Below, piece by piece: positions 34,632 to 46,892 of a stretch of DNA of 64,000 bases; the stretch's first letter is position 1; every line of letters starts with the position of its first letter. Source of the stretch: Botryosphaeria dothidea (lineage: Eukaryota; Ascomycota; Dothideomycetes; Botryosphaeriales; Botryosphaeriaceae); NCBI GenBank assembly GCA_011503125.2, contig WWBZ02000062.1:2976001-3040000 (forward strand). The letters are read 5' to 3'. The position numbers were made by a program, and so were the translations under genes. The notes below the pieces were generated by a model. The model saw only the letters and a list, made by a program, of their open reading frames with translations. It was not told where the DNA came from and did no database searches.

Positions 34632-37600
34632 CTATCCACTGAATGCGTGCATGCAGAGCACTATTAACACAGACAAGACCCACGCCCACAGAGCCGCAAA
34701 AAAGCCAATCAGGTGCCTACTCTCACTTCCAGAAAACGTACAGATGCATACACCAAATACACTCCCGACGAGGAAGAGAAGAAAAGCCATGACCAAGACG
34801 CGTTGAGCCAGCAGCCCCTCCACGAGCTCAATGCCCCAACCCTCCCCCTGACTCACCATGATTTTCGACTTCGGGGTCCGCGAATACACCAGCGTCTCCG
34901 TTTCATGGTCTTCCGGATGCTGCAGGAGATGCATGAGATACCTGCTCCCGACCGGCGGCACGAGCTCGCTCGGCTCGAAATCATAATTCCGGTACTGCGC
35001 CGGCGGCGGAACGTCCGGGCACTTTGTGACGTCGACGTGGTAATTGCGGTACAGCTGGAACTATTCGCCGTCAGCGTGTGTCCTCCCCCTCCTCAATCTC
35101 TCCCGGGTTGCAACGTACCCGCACGAACCGGATGCCCGTCAAGCCCATCAGCGTGAACCACGTCCACCGCAGCCGGTTAATGTACTCGTAGTGCCCGCGC
35201 ACCGCGACCGCGAAGTCGCGGTCCGTCCGCATGCTCGCCGCGGACGCGATGACGTGCCGCAGCTTCTGCGTGAAGCCGGCCTCGGTGCCGCACGCCAGGA
35301 CCCAGCGGTCGGGCGCGGGCGGCGGCAGCGCCAGCGGGAAGTGCGAGGAGAGGCTGCTGCGCGCGGACGCGGCACTGTAGCCGGCGGACGCGGGCGGTGC
35401 GAGGCTGCCGCGCGGGGAGAGCGTCGTGCGCGAGTACGGGGTGCCGGCCAGGGGGCTGACGGGGCTGAAGGTCTGGGTGTGCCGCGAGGAGGCGCTCGTG
35501 CTGGAGACAGGGCTGGGGGCACAGCCGCGCGGGGAGTTGAGGTAGATTTCGAGGTCTTTGGCGGCGCCTTCGCGCTGCTCTTTGAAGTCGTCGTAGAGAG
35601 GCGCGCCGCATTTCTGTAGTGGGGCGTCAGATTTGGTGTTTGAGCGGAGAGGCGATACTTACGCATGTCCAACGGATCCGAACGAAGCCATCAGGGACGG
35701 GCTGCTCGGGTCCGTAGGAGTCGTAGAGCACTTTCCCAACCCCAGCCAACCGAGAGTATGCTGCTCTGCTCACCATAGTGAAGAATAGGACGAGATTATT
35801 TGGCCGCTGTGGAGGATCCATAATGTGAACGGTCTGCCGCGGAATGAATTCTGGGCACTCTTTGATCCGATCCTGTATCTGAACTGTTTTGGTGTAGGTG
35901 TTGCCTTCCTTTGAGCCAGCATGGTTCTCAAGTGTTGTCCGAGCGCGTTTGGTTGGCCGGGGTCTTCGCCGGAGAATAGATTTCACTACCCCGGATGCCG
36001 CTCCAGATTTCAGGGCCGGAAGACTGACACTCTCCTTTACTTCTTTTGGGTGGCTGGCCGTCAGGATGCTTGTGAAAATCCTAGGAAGATCATTAAGTAG
36101 ATGTCGCCCATCCCCCTCTTTGTTGAGAGGAATTGATGCCTTTGGTACCCAAGGGGCAAATGGCATGGACTCTTGAAGAGCATTGATCGGATGTTTCTGG
36201 TCTAAGGCCGTTAATGGAAATGGCTCTTGGTCAACCCTAAAACGCATGGAGGCATCGTTGTTCTCTGGTAGCTTGGCTTCCAGGGATATCTGGCTGCTGG
36301 CTGGAAGTCTGGACCTATAAGGATTTCTACTACTTAGGGTGAGTGTTCGTCCGCCCAAGTAAGTTGTGACATATTGTGCAGATGCCTCCGTCGGCCCGCT
36401 ACCATCCAGGAGTGAATGGTGAGGATATTTTTTGGGAAAGTCTATTATTTCCTTGTCGACCAGTTTCAATTCATCAACTGGAAGGGAACCGTGGAGACCG
36501 TTTGGTCGTGGTGGGTGATTTTCTTTTTTCTCTTTTAGATTTTGATCCTGTAGTGCCTGCCTCTGGTCTTTGCTTTCTGAGGGAAGCTTTCGTGGTGCCT
36601 GGATGATCAAGTTCGGGGTAGAAACTCGAGAAGGTCTACAGTCAGGGGATCTTTGCTGGTGAATAGGGTGTCGCCTCGGCTCTGCTACTGGTTTCAGGGG
36701 CGGGATTTCTCTGTTCTCGCACTCCTCATTGGATATCACAGGCATCCTTCCTGCTGGAGCACTACTGGTCACGTGTTCCCTCATCTCTGCTGGAGTGTTT
36801 ACCGTTCGTTCTGCTGAGTGGTGCTCCCGCTCAGTAGAGGATATGGGACGTGGATCCTCTGGAGGTTCCATACTCTCTGCTTTCTCCTGGTGAATTTGCA
36901 CAGGAGTGGTTTGTGGCAGTGAGGGTAGTGAAATGGATGCAATAGGATTGGATGCAACCATTAATGAAGCTGGGTGTTGAAATTCGGTTGATCTATCACT
37001 GGCAGTGGTTCTTGGCTGATTTGAGACTGTTGGAGACGCGGGGCGATGGACTTTTGTCGGACCTGGATAAGCAGGAAGGTCGCTCGCCTCGCAGTCCGGG
37101 AACGCACTGCCCGCAGGAGAGGTTTCACGGCCGGTGGGAGAGTACGCAGAAGTTGGCGTAGGCAACAAGCTTTCTGTGTCTAGTTCACGTTGAGGGATCT
37201 CCATTCCCATGATCTCTGAAACTTGGTTTGCGTCGAGCTCAATAGGAGCGGAGTATCCTGGGAGTTCAACGAAATGACGGTTCTCGGCTAATTCAGCGAT
37301 GTTGTTTCCCCAAGAGTCTTTCCGGACTGAACTGTACTCGGTGAGAGGAGCACTGGAATTTTCACTTCTCCTGGCCTTTCTCCGTCTATAGAACACGAAA
37401 GGAAGAGTGGGAGCTGCAACAGTCATACCGAGCCAGCCGATTGCTCTTTCACTCCACTTTGCCCCTGTCTTGACCACCCGCTGTACTGGACGCTCAGCAA
37501 GTTGTTCCAAGGGTACGTTCGCGTCGGAGCCCCATTTTCTAGACATCTCCATGTAACAAGTACTCTGAATCTCGCCAGGTGGTGAGGCAATTTGAAGTTC

Positions 37601-39478
37601 CTCGGGACTTGCGTTTCCTCTGGCTAATCGTACATCACCAGAAAATACCGCACTGCTCGGTTGAATTGGAAGAAGGTTGCGGTCATGGCTCGACTGGGAT
37701 ATTGTGAAAGTCGACGGCAGCTGCTCATCACCGAAAGTCTGCAAAGCCCAGGTACCGACGTTGATTGTTCCAGACGCATCGACCACTGGGTTGTTTGGAA
37801 TGTACCCCAATCGAGTACCCTCCCCCCACGTCGCATGATTGGAATAACCGGACATGGTTGATCCAGTGGCTTGCGGTTGCAGAGATGACGCAAAAGATCC
37901 ATGATCGAAGCTTCGGTCTTGCAAGGCATGGCTCTTCCCCTTTCGGCTCACGATGGGGAGTAGCTGCCAGACAGGGTCATCTACAGATGGGAAAGGGGAC
38001 TTGAAAAATGATTTGACGAAGTCTTGCTTCCAGATACAATCGTTGACGTACCCAATGGCTGAAGGGACCATAGCGACGGTATCAAGAGCAGCACAGTGCC
38101 GTGCATAAAGAAGGATGGCGTCATTGACTCGTGGCTGCGCACCAGCGGCATTGATGCTCATTATGCCATCAAGAAGTTGTCCGATATTGATATCAAGGGG
38201 TATAATGACTCTCTTGGGTGCCCGACGTAGGTCGAAGGCTTCCTTGGGCTCAACGTAGAGGAGAGGAAGAAGGTTGTTGAGGAGGATCAGGGCAAGAACA
38301 CAAGTGCTGTAGCTGTAGTTGCTGGATTCCAGGATATGCGTATTGAGTCGGTACGGAAGCTCACAAAGATTTCCGAGAATTGCGAGTCTGTCAGAGACAA
38401 TTCGATTGGTACATTTTGCGATATGCTTGAACACGTTGGCGACGGAGACTGCATATCCGTGACGGACCCATGATGCCCGTGGTAAAGTGTGGCCCTGTGG
38501 CCCGTGGTGATCGTTCCACCGATAGCCGGACAATGGCTCGATCTCGCCTTCGAGCTCGCGCGGTGCTGAAGAGCGGATGCTGGGACCTTTCGATGAGAGC
38601 TGACGGCTAAGCAGGTATATGGCATCGCAGACATCCCCGACAGGCAGTTCGACTTCATATTGCACGTTCCCGAAAACACCAGGAGGCAAGTAGCTGGACT
38701 GTGACGGCTTGGAGTAATTCCTCGACGGGGCCGGTATCAAAATACGAAATCCCGTTGGGACTGAGCAATACTTTTCTTGGAAAGTCCAAGTCCGGGAAAA
38801 CCATTCGTCTTTTTGAATGTCGCGAAGAAGCTGCAATGTGTTCTCAGCAAGAAGAGTTGGATTCTCGAAGTTGCTCACAAATCCCGTGTAGTCTTCAGAG
38901 TCAGCCATTGGAAGAGCTTGCAGAAGCATAAATAGAGACTCCAACTGGACTGAGCTTTGAATGCGACGGGTGAGCAACCCAATCGAGTGCTTGGCCTGAG
39001 AGTAGATCTTGTGCATTGCTTGCAGGTGTTTCTGCACATCTTGTGCGTCATTTTGATCAATACACTCCTGGTCAATCCAGATGAAAGGCACTTTGTACGC
39101 AAGAGCGTATTTTCGGGCTCGATGGAGAACTTGAAGGGGGCATTTGGGCGGGCTGCGTTGTCCGTTTGGTGATTGCAGCAGGTAAGACGGACCGGAGTAC
39201 CGTCCGTGTCCCTCTCCATGTGAGTTCCAGCAGTATGATACGGCGACGTAGTTTGTCTCACTCCAATTTTCTGAGGGAGCCGCGACAGGTAAGACCAGGG
39301 ATCCTTCTGGGGAGTGTCCCACCGGCGTGGTCTTGATAAGTCGTAGGGATTTTTCCGCGTTGGTGGAAGCTTTACTTCCAGGCATCCCTGCATGGTTTTT
39401 GATGTCCTCCAGGCTTGCCATGAGCGCTGCATAACTGCCATGGATGTCGCGAAAGGTCAGGTGGCTATCGATCTCCAT
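34632..39478 (-). CDS. Giant HET-domain protein with long disordered middle and C-terminal membrane segments
   Basis: Exons 39478-35663, 35613-35119 and 35054-34632 (introns 49 and 64 bases, phase 0) give about 1577 residues, two to three times a usual HET protein. The HET domain is near the N-terminus: [56 protein letters not shown]. Around residue 700 [24 protein letters not shown] could be one membrane segment. Residues about 720-1200 are Pro/Ser/Glu-rich and look disordered. The end carries [12 protein letters not shown] and two hydrophobic helices ([38 protein letters not shown]). The reading frame is open upstream to 39595 without an ATG and an acceptor-like TTTCAG lies there, so a small 5' exon may be missing. 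Likely a membrane-tethered incompatibility factor. Confidence 0.83.
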
Positions 39479-41969
39479 GTTTGGGTGCTGAGATTCAGTG
39501 CGGGGGAAAAGGAGAGCGTGCCCATTCCTTGAGTAGTGGCGGCAATCGTGGTTTGCGACACACACTTCATCAATGCTTGAATCTGAAATGCACAAAATGA
39601 TCTTGAATTACTTGCGAGGCCCCGGAGTCCGACTCCCGGCAGTTCAGACTTTTCTACAGATCTGCGCCTGAGGCTCAGTTGCCTTGGCCGAGAAGGCAAC
39701 TGGCTCAGTGAAGCGAGGAGGGGAAAAGGCTGACGCCGAGGCGGGCGGGGTGGGTGGGATAGGGCCTAACCTTTCAAACTCCGTCCGCAGCCCGTCTTGC
39801 AGCCTGGTGGTCCTGCAGCACACCATGCAGTGTTTATCTGTATCCGAGAGTGGCTGCGTTCCATCGCTGAGCGCTCATTGGAGCAACGTCTTCGCTACGC
39901 CCGCACCCATGTCCCTTGTGGCTTTGGCCTCTTCCCACATTGGGGGGCCGTTGAATTCAATTGGTTGAAGATGAGGCTGACGAACCTCAGCTGTCTCAAG
40001 AGCTGTAAGTCTGCTGCAAGATAAAGGGAGCCGGATGGCACATGCTGCGGGAAACGTGCTTACGGTAACACGAACACGCTGGCACTGCGGCTGGATCCGC
40101 AGCCTCCCAGGAACAGAATGCTATAGGGCCTCACATTCTCGAACATGAAACATTTCCTGAAACTTCCATGGATATCGTCTGCTGTGCATCTCATTATCTT
40201 TTATCTTTCCAGCCCCGTTCCACCGGCCCCTCGCCCAAGCAGATCTGGGCGTCCGTCGATGAACCGCAGCCCACCAAGATGCGCACGCACAGCCCCCGCC
40301 CCTTTTGTGTTCCGCGGATGCAGTCCGGTTAAAGTGTGACAGCCTAGTCTCCGCCCCGTTCTCACGGTGTAGCATACGCGTCGCCCAGATCTTCGTGCCT
40401 TGCGTAGTGGTTCTCAGCCCTGGCGGCCTCTATTGGTTGTGGCAGTGCATCACCTGTGGCAGAGCGTCAGCCGCGGCAGTGTATATCTGCAGCTCTATGC
40501 TACGTAGCTAAAAATCCTTTTGAGGAATGCTGCATTCATTTGTGCTGCAGTCCTTGTGGAGCGCCGACTAAGTGTGAAAAACTACACAGAGAACACCAAC
40601 GCCTGGCAGTCGCATAAGTTATTTTTTAGGCCATCCTCATATAGCCCTTTATTCACAACGAGCGTAAAGCTAACACCAGGAGACGTCCTCTACCCAACAT
40701 TGAGGATCGAAAAAGGAGCGCACGTGCGTTGGCAGGTGTTAAGCTGAAAAAAAGCAGTTGCCAGAACCAGTACCACAAACCTCTCCCACGACTCAGCAAC
40801 AGTGGAATTTTGATGATTTCAGAGCTGATACTTGGGTTTTACGAACGGCCAATCGGGATTTGTCAGCTCAGAAACCAGTTGTTGGATTGTTGATGAACAA
40901 CGATGATCCATTGATGATTGGCATGAGGAGGAAGGGCATAGATGGCCCACCCTCCTTATATACGTAAGTGAGTGACTAAGCTATCTGGTGTTGCAAAAGC
41001 AATATGTAAAACACGTGATTTCCAACACCAGTTTTTAGCTTTTTTGTGTAGTTTGAAAATAAAATGGGTGTGGCACAAAGAAGGAACATCCGCATGCATT
41101 TTTCGTGTCAGCTTTGACATTTTGAGGAACAATCTATTGAATTCAAAAAACTCCAGATCTGAACTTTTCATGCTACTGTTCACTGGAGGATCTTTTTTCC
41201 AATCTACAACCATGTAGCGTGCGGACTATGGCGGACTGCCCTACCTCACTCCATCGGTCGCGAGAAGACACGCCATAGAATGAAGCCCAAAATCCTCCAG
41301 GCCCATTCTACACATTCCCATTTTCTTCATAGTGCATGAATCAGCCGCTAATTACTGCTGTTTACAGCTTTAGGGCTTTGTACCCACCGTTTTTGGGCCC
41401 CAAATCTCACGATACTGTGGGCGGAGGTGGACTCTTCGTGACAACAAATACAAAGGCGATCCCCGTGCGCACAGAAACCACAAAAATGTTCAATTCGGTA
41501 GACTTTTTGCTTCATATGACTGTTCAAAGGCTATTTTGGCCGTTTGAAGAAGTTCAAATGCTCATTCGCGCCCCATAACTGGTCAGAGAGATGGTGACAA
41601 CGGTCCGAATGACCTGGCAAAGGCATTTTTTGCCATCATCACTGAAGTCGTGTCAACAGAAGATACGCCTTTGGCCGCAGTATACTCCGACTCTTGGACC
41701 CATACATGCCTCATGGTTCGTAGAATGTGGACCAGAAGAAAGGACCTGCACAATGAATCCTTCCAAAACTGTGCGTGAGTACAGCGGTAGACTAGAACGA
41801 GTTGAAAGCAAAACGCAGCGGTACAACACGAAACGAGGGCAACGACAAATTTCAATAAAATAGTGATAAATTCTACACGAATCTACTCATCTGCATCATC
41901 TTACTCTCTCGTCCAACCTCCCACGGCTTCTCTCCGCGCTGCCTCACGCAAATTTCTTCCACCGCAAAC
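39479..41969. other. Long intergenic stretch
   Basis: About 2.5 kb. I see no supportable gene. The first 200 bases may contain a 5' exon of the large HET gene. Scattered short frames lack family features. Confidence 0.4.
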
Positions 41970-42420
41970 ATGTCCTCTCTCCGGCTCCTCGCTCTTCTCA
42001 CGGCTCTATCAGCGACCGTCCACTGCTACGGCTCACTCAAAGCTGTCAACAATCGCGACTTCGACATCACCGCCCAGAGCGTTGACGGCATCCGGAACAG
42101 CGGATCACCTTACGCCGTCACCGCCGGAGGAGGAGCCTCTCAGGCACTCGAACACTCCACGGATGGCAAAAAGATCAGGCTCTACAAAGACAATGGCTCC
42201 AGTGGTTGGCTTGTGTCTGAAACAGCTCTCGAATACACCGAATTCGTCAAGTACGACATCTACAAAGACAACGGCAGCCCAGTTGGTGATTCATTCAAGG
42301 TGATCCCGAGTGATGGCTCCTGCCACACTATCCAGGGCGGTCAAGGAAGCTTTGATCCTGTCAACCCTCGACTTTTACACCTGCGGCGTTGATTTATTTC
42401 TGACCGTCACCTTATGTTAA
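41970..42420 (+). pseudogene. Small secreted Bys1-like protein with a late +1 frameshift
   Basis: The frame from 41970 gives a signal peptide (MSSLRLLALLTALSATVHC) and a beta-rich domain (GSLKAVNNRDFDITAQSVDG, SPYAVTAGG, EYTEFVKYDIYKDNGSPVGD, FKVIPSDGSCHTI). This pattern is like Bys1, the thaumatin-like small secreted proteins of dimorphic and plant-associated fungi. In this frame it stops at 42392 after LLHLRR. Shifting by one base inside CCC at 42365-42367 instead gives LDFYTCGVDLFLTVTLC and TAA at 42418-42420. That closely resembles the usual Bys1 end (Cys, then DLTLTLC). So one extra C either breaks the end of the gene or is a sequencing error. As written, a 140-residue protein lacking its last two cysteines would be made. 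Confidence 0.65.
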
Positions 42421-42697
42421 GTTTTTGTTTCCAAGGAGGGCCGGTGATGAAGTCATGATTTATGTAGCAATTGAAGAAATTTTTCGTCTTTTTGATGTGC
42501 AAGCTCGATGTGTGAAACAAAGCATGATCCGAAGTGAGCAGAACACTTTCTCAATTACCCGCGATATGCCCCACAGCATCACCCTCTCACATTTCTTTCA
42601 GGCAATCATCGCTGCAACCAAGGCTATCCTACCATTCTCCTTTCAGTCTTCATTCTTTCTATTTCACATCCACGCCCTTAACTGACCTTTTCATCAA

Positions 42698-43569
42698 TCA
42701 CCACGGATGCACCCCATCCTTATGCAAGAACTCCCCTACCTCCCCATCCCTCTCCCCCTTCACAATCGCCACCAAACCCGCCGCGCTCTCCTTACTATCC
42801 CCCGCCCCCATCTGCCTCATCATCTCCCTCCCCTTCTCGCCCATCTTCGCCACATCCGTAACGACGAACCCCGGACAAAAGCTCCACACCTTGCACCCCC
42901 ACTTGCCCAACTCCTGCGCCTGACACGCCGTCATCATGTTCAGCGCGGCCTTGCTCATCCGATACGGCATCTGATCCTGCCGCGAAAACTCGCACCCGCG
43001 ATCCCGCTTCAACGCCAGACTGCCCAGCTCGCTCGACACGTTCACCACGCGCGCGTCGCCGCTCCTCTTCAGCAGCGGCACAAACGCCTCCGTCACCAGC
43101 GCTGCCGCGCACGCGTTCGTCTCGAGCGTGTCCCTCAGCTGCGTCCGCAGATCCGCGCCCAGCGCCGACCCGCCGATGCCCGCGTTGTTGATCAGCACGT
43201 CCAGGCGGCCGTGGGCGTCGGCGACGTCCCGAACGACCGCGGCGATGGAGCGCGCGGAGGTCACTTCCAGGTGGAGCAGCGAGACGGCGGCGCTGCCGGG
43301 CAGGTTGCGGGCGCGGAGGTCCTGGAGAGCGGCGGCGCCTTTGGCTGGGTCGCGCGCGGTGAGGATGATGTGGTAGGCAGGTGGAGACAACGTCGCCAGG
43401 GCCGTGGCGGTGTCGAAGCCGATGCCGGTGTTGGAACCTGAGATGTTTTCTTTCTTCAGTGTCTAAGTAGGGGTGGGGTTGGGTGTGTGTGTGTGTGTGT
43501 GTGTGTCGGTGTGTCTGGGCAGGGGCTTTGCTAACCGGTGATGAGGACGATGGTCTTGTCGTTGGTCAT
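42698..43569 (-). CDS. Short-chain dehydrogenase/reductase (SDR)
   Basis: Exons 43569-43536 and 43437-42698 (98-base intron) give 257 residues. The intron falls inside the cofactor motif, which reads ITGSNTGIG after splicing and thereby confirms it. NNAGIGG, VVNVSSELGS and the catalytic YRMSK (YxxxK) follow; CPGFVVTDVAKMG is the usual lid region. The Gly motif and ARDP after strand 2 suggest NADP(H) use. Substrate unknown. The intron contains a (GT)12 microsatellite on the plus strand. It converges with the Bys1-like gene (277 bases between). Confidence 0.9.
43483..43506. repeat. (GT)12 microsatellite inside the SDR intron
   Basis: Twenty-four bases of GT on the plus strand, wholly within intron 43438-43535. 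It lies between donor and branch region and so could vary in length without touching the protein. Confidence 0.95.
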
Positions 43570-44632
43570 GGCTGTTGTTGGTAGTTTGCAGTGCGGTGGT
43601 TTTCTCTCTCCGGATCTCTCTTGGTTTTGATATATCGTTACTGCTAATGCGGGCAGGCATTGCGTTTTTATATTCCTTTTATTTTGGGTGGCCTTATTCG
43701 CACTCACCCAAAATGTTCACCGTGCTCCCCGCGACCCAATCCAGCAGCGGTCACCTTTCTGAGCAGAATGCCTATCTTTACTCAAATAGCATGACGAGTG
43801 TAAGTTCATTTGATACAAAACGCATACCATCCTTTGGAGAATTTTTCGTTCTATAAAGATGTCCTATAATTCTTCTAATAGTCTTTAAAGTAATATCTTA
43901 AACAATTTTCATAATCCTTAGTTCTCTTGATGCATGGCTTTGAAGAAGAGTTAGCCAGTTTGATATCCCTTACTAAACCCACTCGCTTACCGACCACCTG
44001 CTAGATCGAGTCGGCGGTGCGGACAATATTTTGCACCCTAGCTTTTAAAAGGTGGTACATTACAAGTACTATCTCGTTACCTCCGTGGTTAAATCGGACA
44101 TAATCGGAGTTAACGGCCAAATCGATAGACAACCGGCCATTAAACGGTCTAACTAGTCAGATGTCTCGGAAGGAAGAAGCACAGACGCTAATCAGAATAG
44201 GCGCTTCTTATTTCTAAGAAGACTGACTAGCTAGACCGTTCAATGGCCGGTAGTCTGTCGATATGGCTGTTGGATCCGGCTAATGACGCGAGAGAGGGCT
44301 TAGTAACCCTGTTGGCTCCGCATAATGAATAAGTTGGCTCACTGGCAAGTTGTACAATGGGAGCCTTTTCAAAAACAGAGCTTACCGGTGGGACAGGAAG
44401 ATACTGGACTTACTGTAATGTTGTTGGGGGCTGGATTGGTCTCGAATCTTATAAAGACGGTGCACAACTGACAGAGCTCGCAAAGTAAGAAAAGAAAAAT
44501 GGAGAACACTGACAATTTCTCGAAAAATTGCATCAATTCCTTTGTTGGTATCTCTTCACAGGAATCTCATTAATATCCCAAGCGTGACCATTTTCATTAT
44601 CATCTTCTGCTCGTGCAACTGAATCATTCGCC
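43570..44632. other. Intergenic stretch with a foldback element
   Basis: About 1.06 kb, AT-richer than its surroundings, carrying the inverted repeat at 44098-44287. No gene is recognised. Confidence 0.5.
44098..44287. repeat. Foldback (MITE-like) inverted repeat
   Basis: 44121-44160 is the reverse complement of 44223-44262 with 36 of 40 bases matching; three of the four mismatches are transitions. Weaker pairing continues outward to about 44098 and 44287. A 62-base loop contains a smaller GAAGAAGC/GCGCTTCTT hairpin. The form fits a non-autonomous DNA transposon or a decayed palindrome. No clear target duplication was identified. Confidence 0.7.
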
Positions 44633-46133
44633 TCAAGCCTTCGGCTCCGCAGCCTCCTGGGCCTGACTCACAGCAGGAGTCTTGTTCTTCCTCGCCAACC
44701 TGAACCCACCAACAAGCATGACCAGCGCCTCCAGACCCAGGACAACGGCCAGCGTCACCATAGCGCCGATGACACCGCCCACAGCGGTCGAGATGCCATT
44801 GCTCTTGCCGCTGCCGCTGCTGCCGCTGCCGCTGTCGGAGCCAGAAGACGAAGTCGAGCCGGCGTAAGCAGCGCAAGTACCGGTAGTGTTGCCGCACTTG
44901 GTGCACCACTGCTCGGTCGTGCGGATGGAGAACTTCTCCATTCCGCTCACGAAGTCGTTCCACGAGATGGACGTGTTGCTACCGCCGAACAGCGGGTAGG
45001 CGACGGGCTCGGAGGAGCTGGAGGCGGTGCCGTTGTGAAAGAGGAAGCGCACGTACATGTCGTCCTGCGCGGGCCAGTTCGTCTTCGTGACATTGTCCTG
45101 CGGGGTGTACAGCTCGAAGGCCATGGACGACGCGTAGTCGGTCACGCCGCGGAAGTCCGGGTTGGCGGCGGGCAGGTCGGCGAGACCGAAGAAGGAGAAG
45201 AATGTGGCGTAGGCGCCGAACTGGATGCCGAACTTCTTGGAGCCCTTGCCGTTGATGGTGCTGTTGAGGTACTGCAGGATCTCACCGGCTAGCTGCATGC
45301 CGGCGACGGCGCGCATGTCGTCGGAAGCGTTGTAGGCGAGGCCCCATTCGTGCTGGTCGGCGAGGGTGCGGAGTTGGAAGAGGGTTGAGTTGGTGAGGAG
45401 GTCGGACGAGTTGATGGTGGTGTTGTGGATCTCGGCGACGTTGATCAGGTCATAGACTAGGATTTTGTCAGGCTTCTGGGTAAGATGTGTTGGTTGAGAT
45501 GGACTTACCGACGTAGGCGTTCTTGAAGGTGACATAGTCCTCGGAGAAGGTGGCATTGACGACGGGCATCAGGTTCTGGTAGAAGTCGTGGGTGCTGTCG
45601 AGAGTAGTGGAGTACTCGTCAGACAGGAAGTAGTTGTTGGAGCTGGTCTCGGCAGCGCCGCAGTCAGAAGTGTCCTGCAACCAGCCGGCATCCTCACTAC
45701 CAGCGCCCGTGCTGGTCAAACTGACGGGGATCAATTGGTAGCCATTGAGAGGAGCAGAGACGGAGCTGCCGTTGCGGAGAGTCTCGGTGGTGACTTCGCT
45801 GCCAACAGGCGGGTAGAGACCTTGCAGGAAACCAGTTGCCGAGTTCTGCAGAACGGTGTCGGAGGGCGCCGTGACGGAGATTTGGGATTGCTTGACAATG
45901 TCCGTGTTCAAGCCGGAGACCTTGGAATCGGCATCGGAGGCGACGTAACGGTTGCGGTAGTACTGGCCGCTCTGGTAGACCTGCTGGTAGCCCAGATCCG
46001 TGAGGTTTGCGGGAGCAAGCGCCTTGGGAGTGCGGTCACCGTGGCGGTGGAAGATGTAGACTCCGAGGACGCTCTCGGCGGCGCTCAGAGGCAGAGCAGA
46101 GAGCAGCAGGGTGGTTGCAGCGGCAGACAGCAT
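44633..46133 (-). CDS. Histidine-acid-phosphatase-family protein, secreted and membrane-anchored
   Basis: Exons 46133-45509 and 45456-44633 (52-base intron; acceptor CCTAG needed for the frame) give 482 residues. Signal peptide (MLSAAATTLLLSALPLSAAES), then the catalytic FHRHGDRTPK. The second family signature, a His-Asp pair, is not seen. The equivalent place appears to be FGAYATFFSFFGLADL, as in a fungal subgroup I recall with Tyr there. WCTKC and CGNTTGTC cysteines lead to a Ser/Gly-rich stalk. A C-terminal hydrophobic helix (GGVIGAMVTLAVVLGLEALVMLV) and a basic tail (RLARKNK) follow. It is therefore likely a type I membrane or wall-associated phosphatase; activity without the His-Asp pair is uncertain. 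Confidence 0.83.
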
Positions 46134-46309
46134 TGTGATACACTCGCTCCCAGAGTCTCAATTGCAGGTGAAGAAGGCAATTGGGAGGTGCCGGCAAATA
46201 AAAGGAAGCTTTGGGAGAAGACGGGCTGTAGTAGGGCGCAGCGGGCATCTCCGCGGCTTTAGTAGCAAAACATCAAGGTGGGGTTTGCTAGTGAGCAGGC
46301 AAGGGCTTA

Positions 46310-46892
46310 TCAGATGGCCGGAATTGGCGCATCAGCGGGAGCAACCTTGGCGAGGTAGCCTATCGTTGCCAGGCACAGGACGGCGACCATGCTGAAGGCG
46401 GCAATGGTCGGGATTAAGCTCTCCACTTGGCCGTCGGCGCCGCGCAGGGTGTGATAGCGCTGCAGCCACCGAGGAGCAATCGAGCAGCTGCAGGCCTGGC
46501 TCGGTCCGCGACGTGAGAAACCATGTACACGAGCTCATTATGCGACCCAATTGGCGAAGATGGTGGTCAGCGAAGTCGGCGTGGAGATTCGGTTGTCTGG
46601 TGAGGTGCGGAAAAAGCGCCCTGCAAAGCGGGGCGGAAGAGCTGGAGCTTGGGCCCGCTGAAGAAGCTGCTCGCTAGGCACCTTCCTAACGAATCCCAGG
46701 CCTGCCCAGTCATCCTCGTCCTCTTCTTCTCCAGCTCAGCCGATCCACCCGCTCTGCCGTCTCCAGGTCTCGTCGCTGCAGCTTGACCCTCGCTTCCGAT
46801 GACTCCTTCAAGCCGTGCCACTGCTCTGTCAGCTCCTCAACAGCACCCTCAAAACCAGCCTCATCTGCATCGACCGGTCGAGAAGAAGCCAT
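46310..46892 (-). CDS. Possible small tail-anchored protein, structure uncertain
   Basis: ATG at 46892 opens a charged helical segment (EELTEQWHGLKESSEARVKLQRR) that ends at TGA after 60 codons. In another frame GLGFVRKVPSEQLLQRAQ to NRISTPTSLTTIFANW looks protein-like. A third frame ends with QVESLIPTIAAFSMVAVLCL, a membrane helix, and stops at 46310. A splice from TTGG|GTCGC to GCCAG|GCC could join the last two. The first join needs a frame change that I cannot place. I do not recognise the family; it may be a real multi-exon gene or chance. Confidence 0.28.

Noticed and set aside
42707..43441. 244-codon plus-strand open frame
   Set aside because: Antisense to the SDR exon, whose catalytic motifs are clear.
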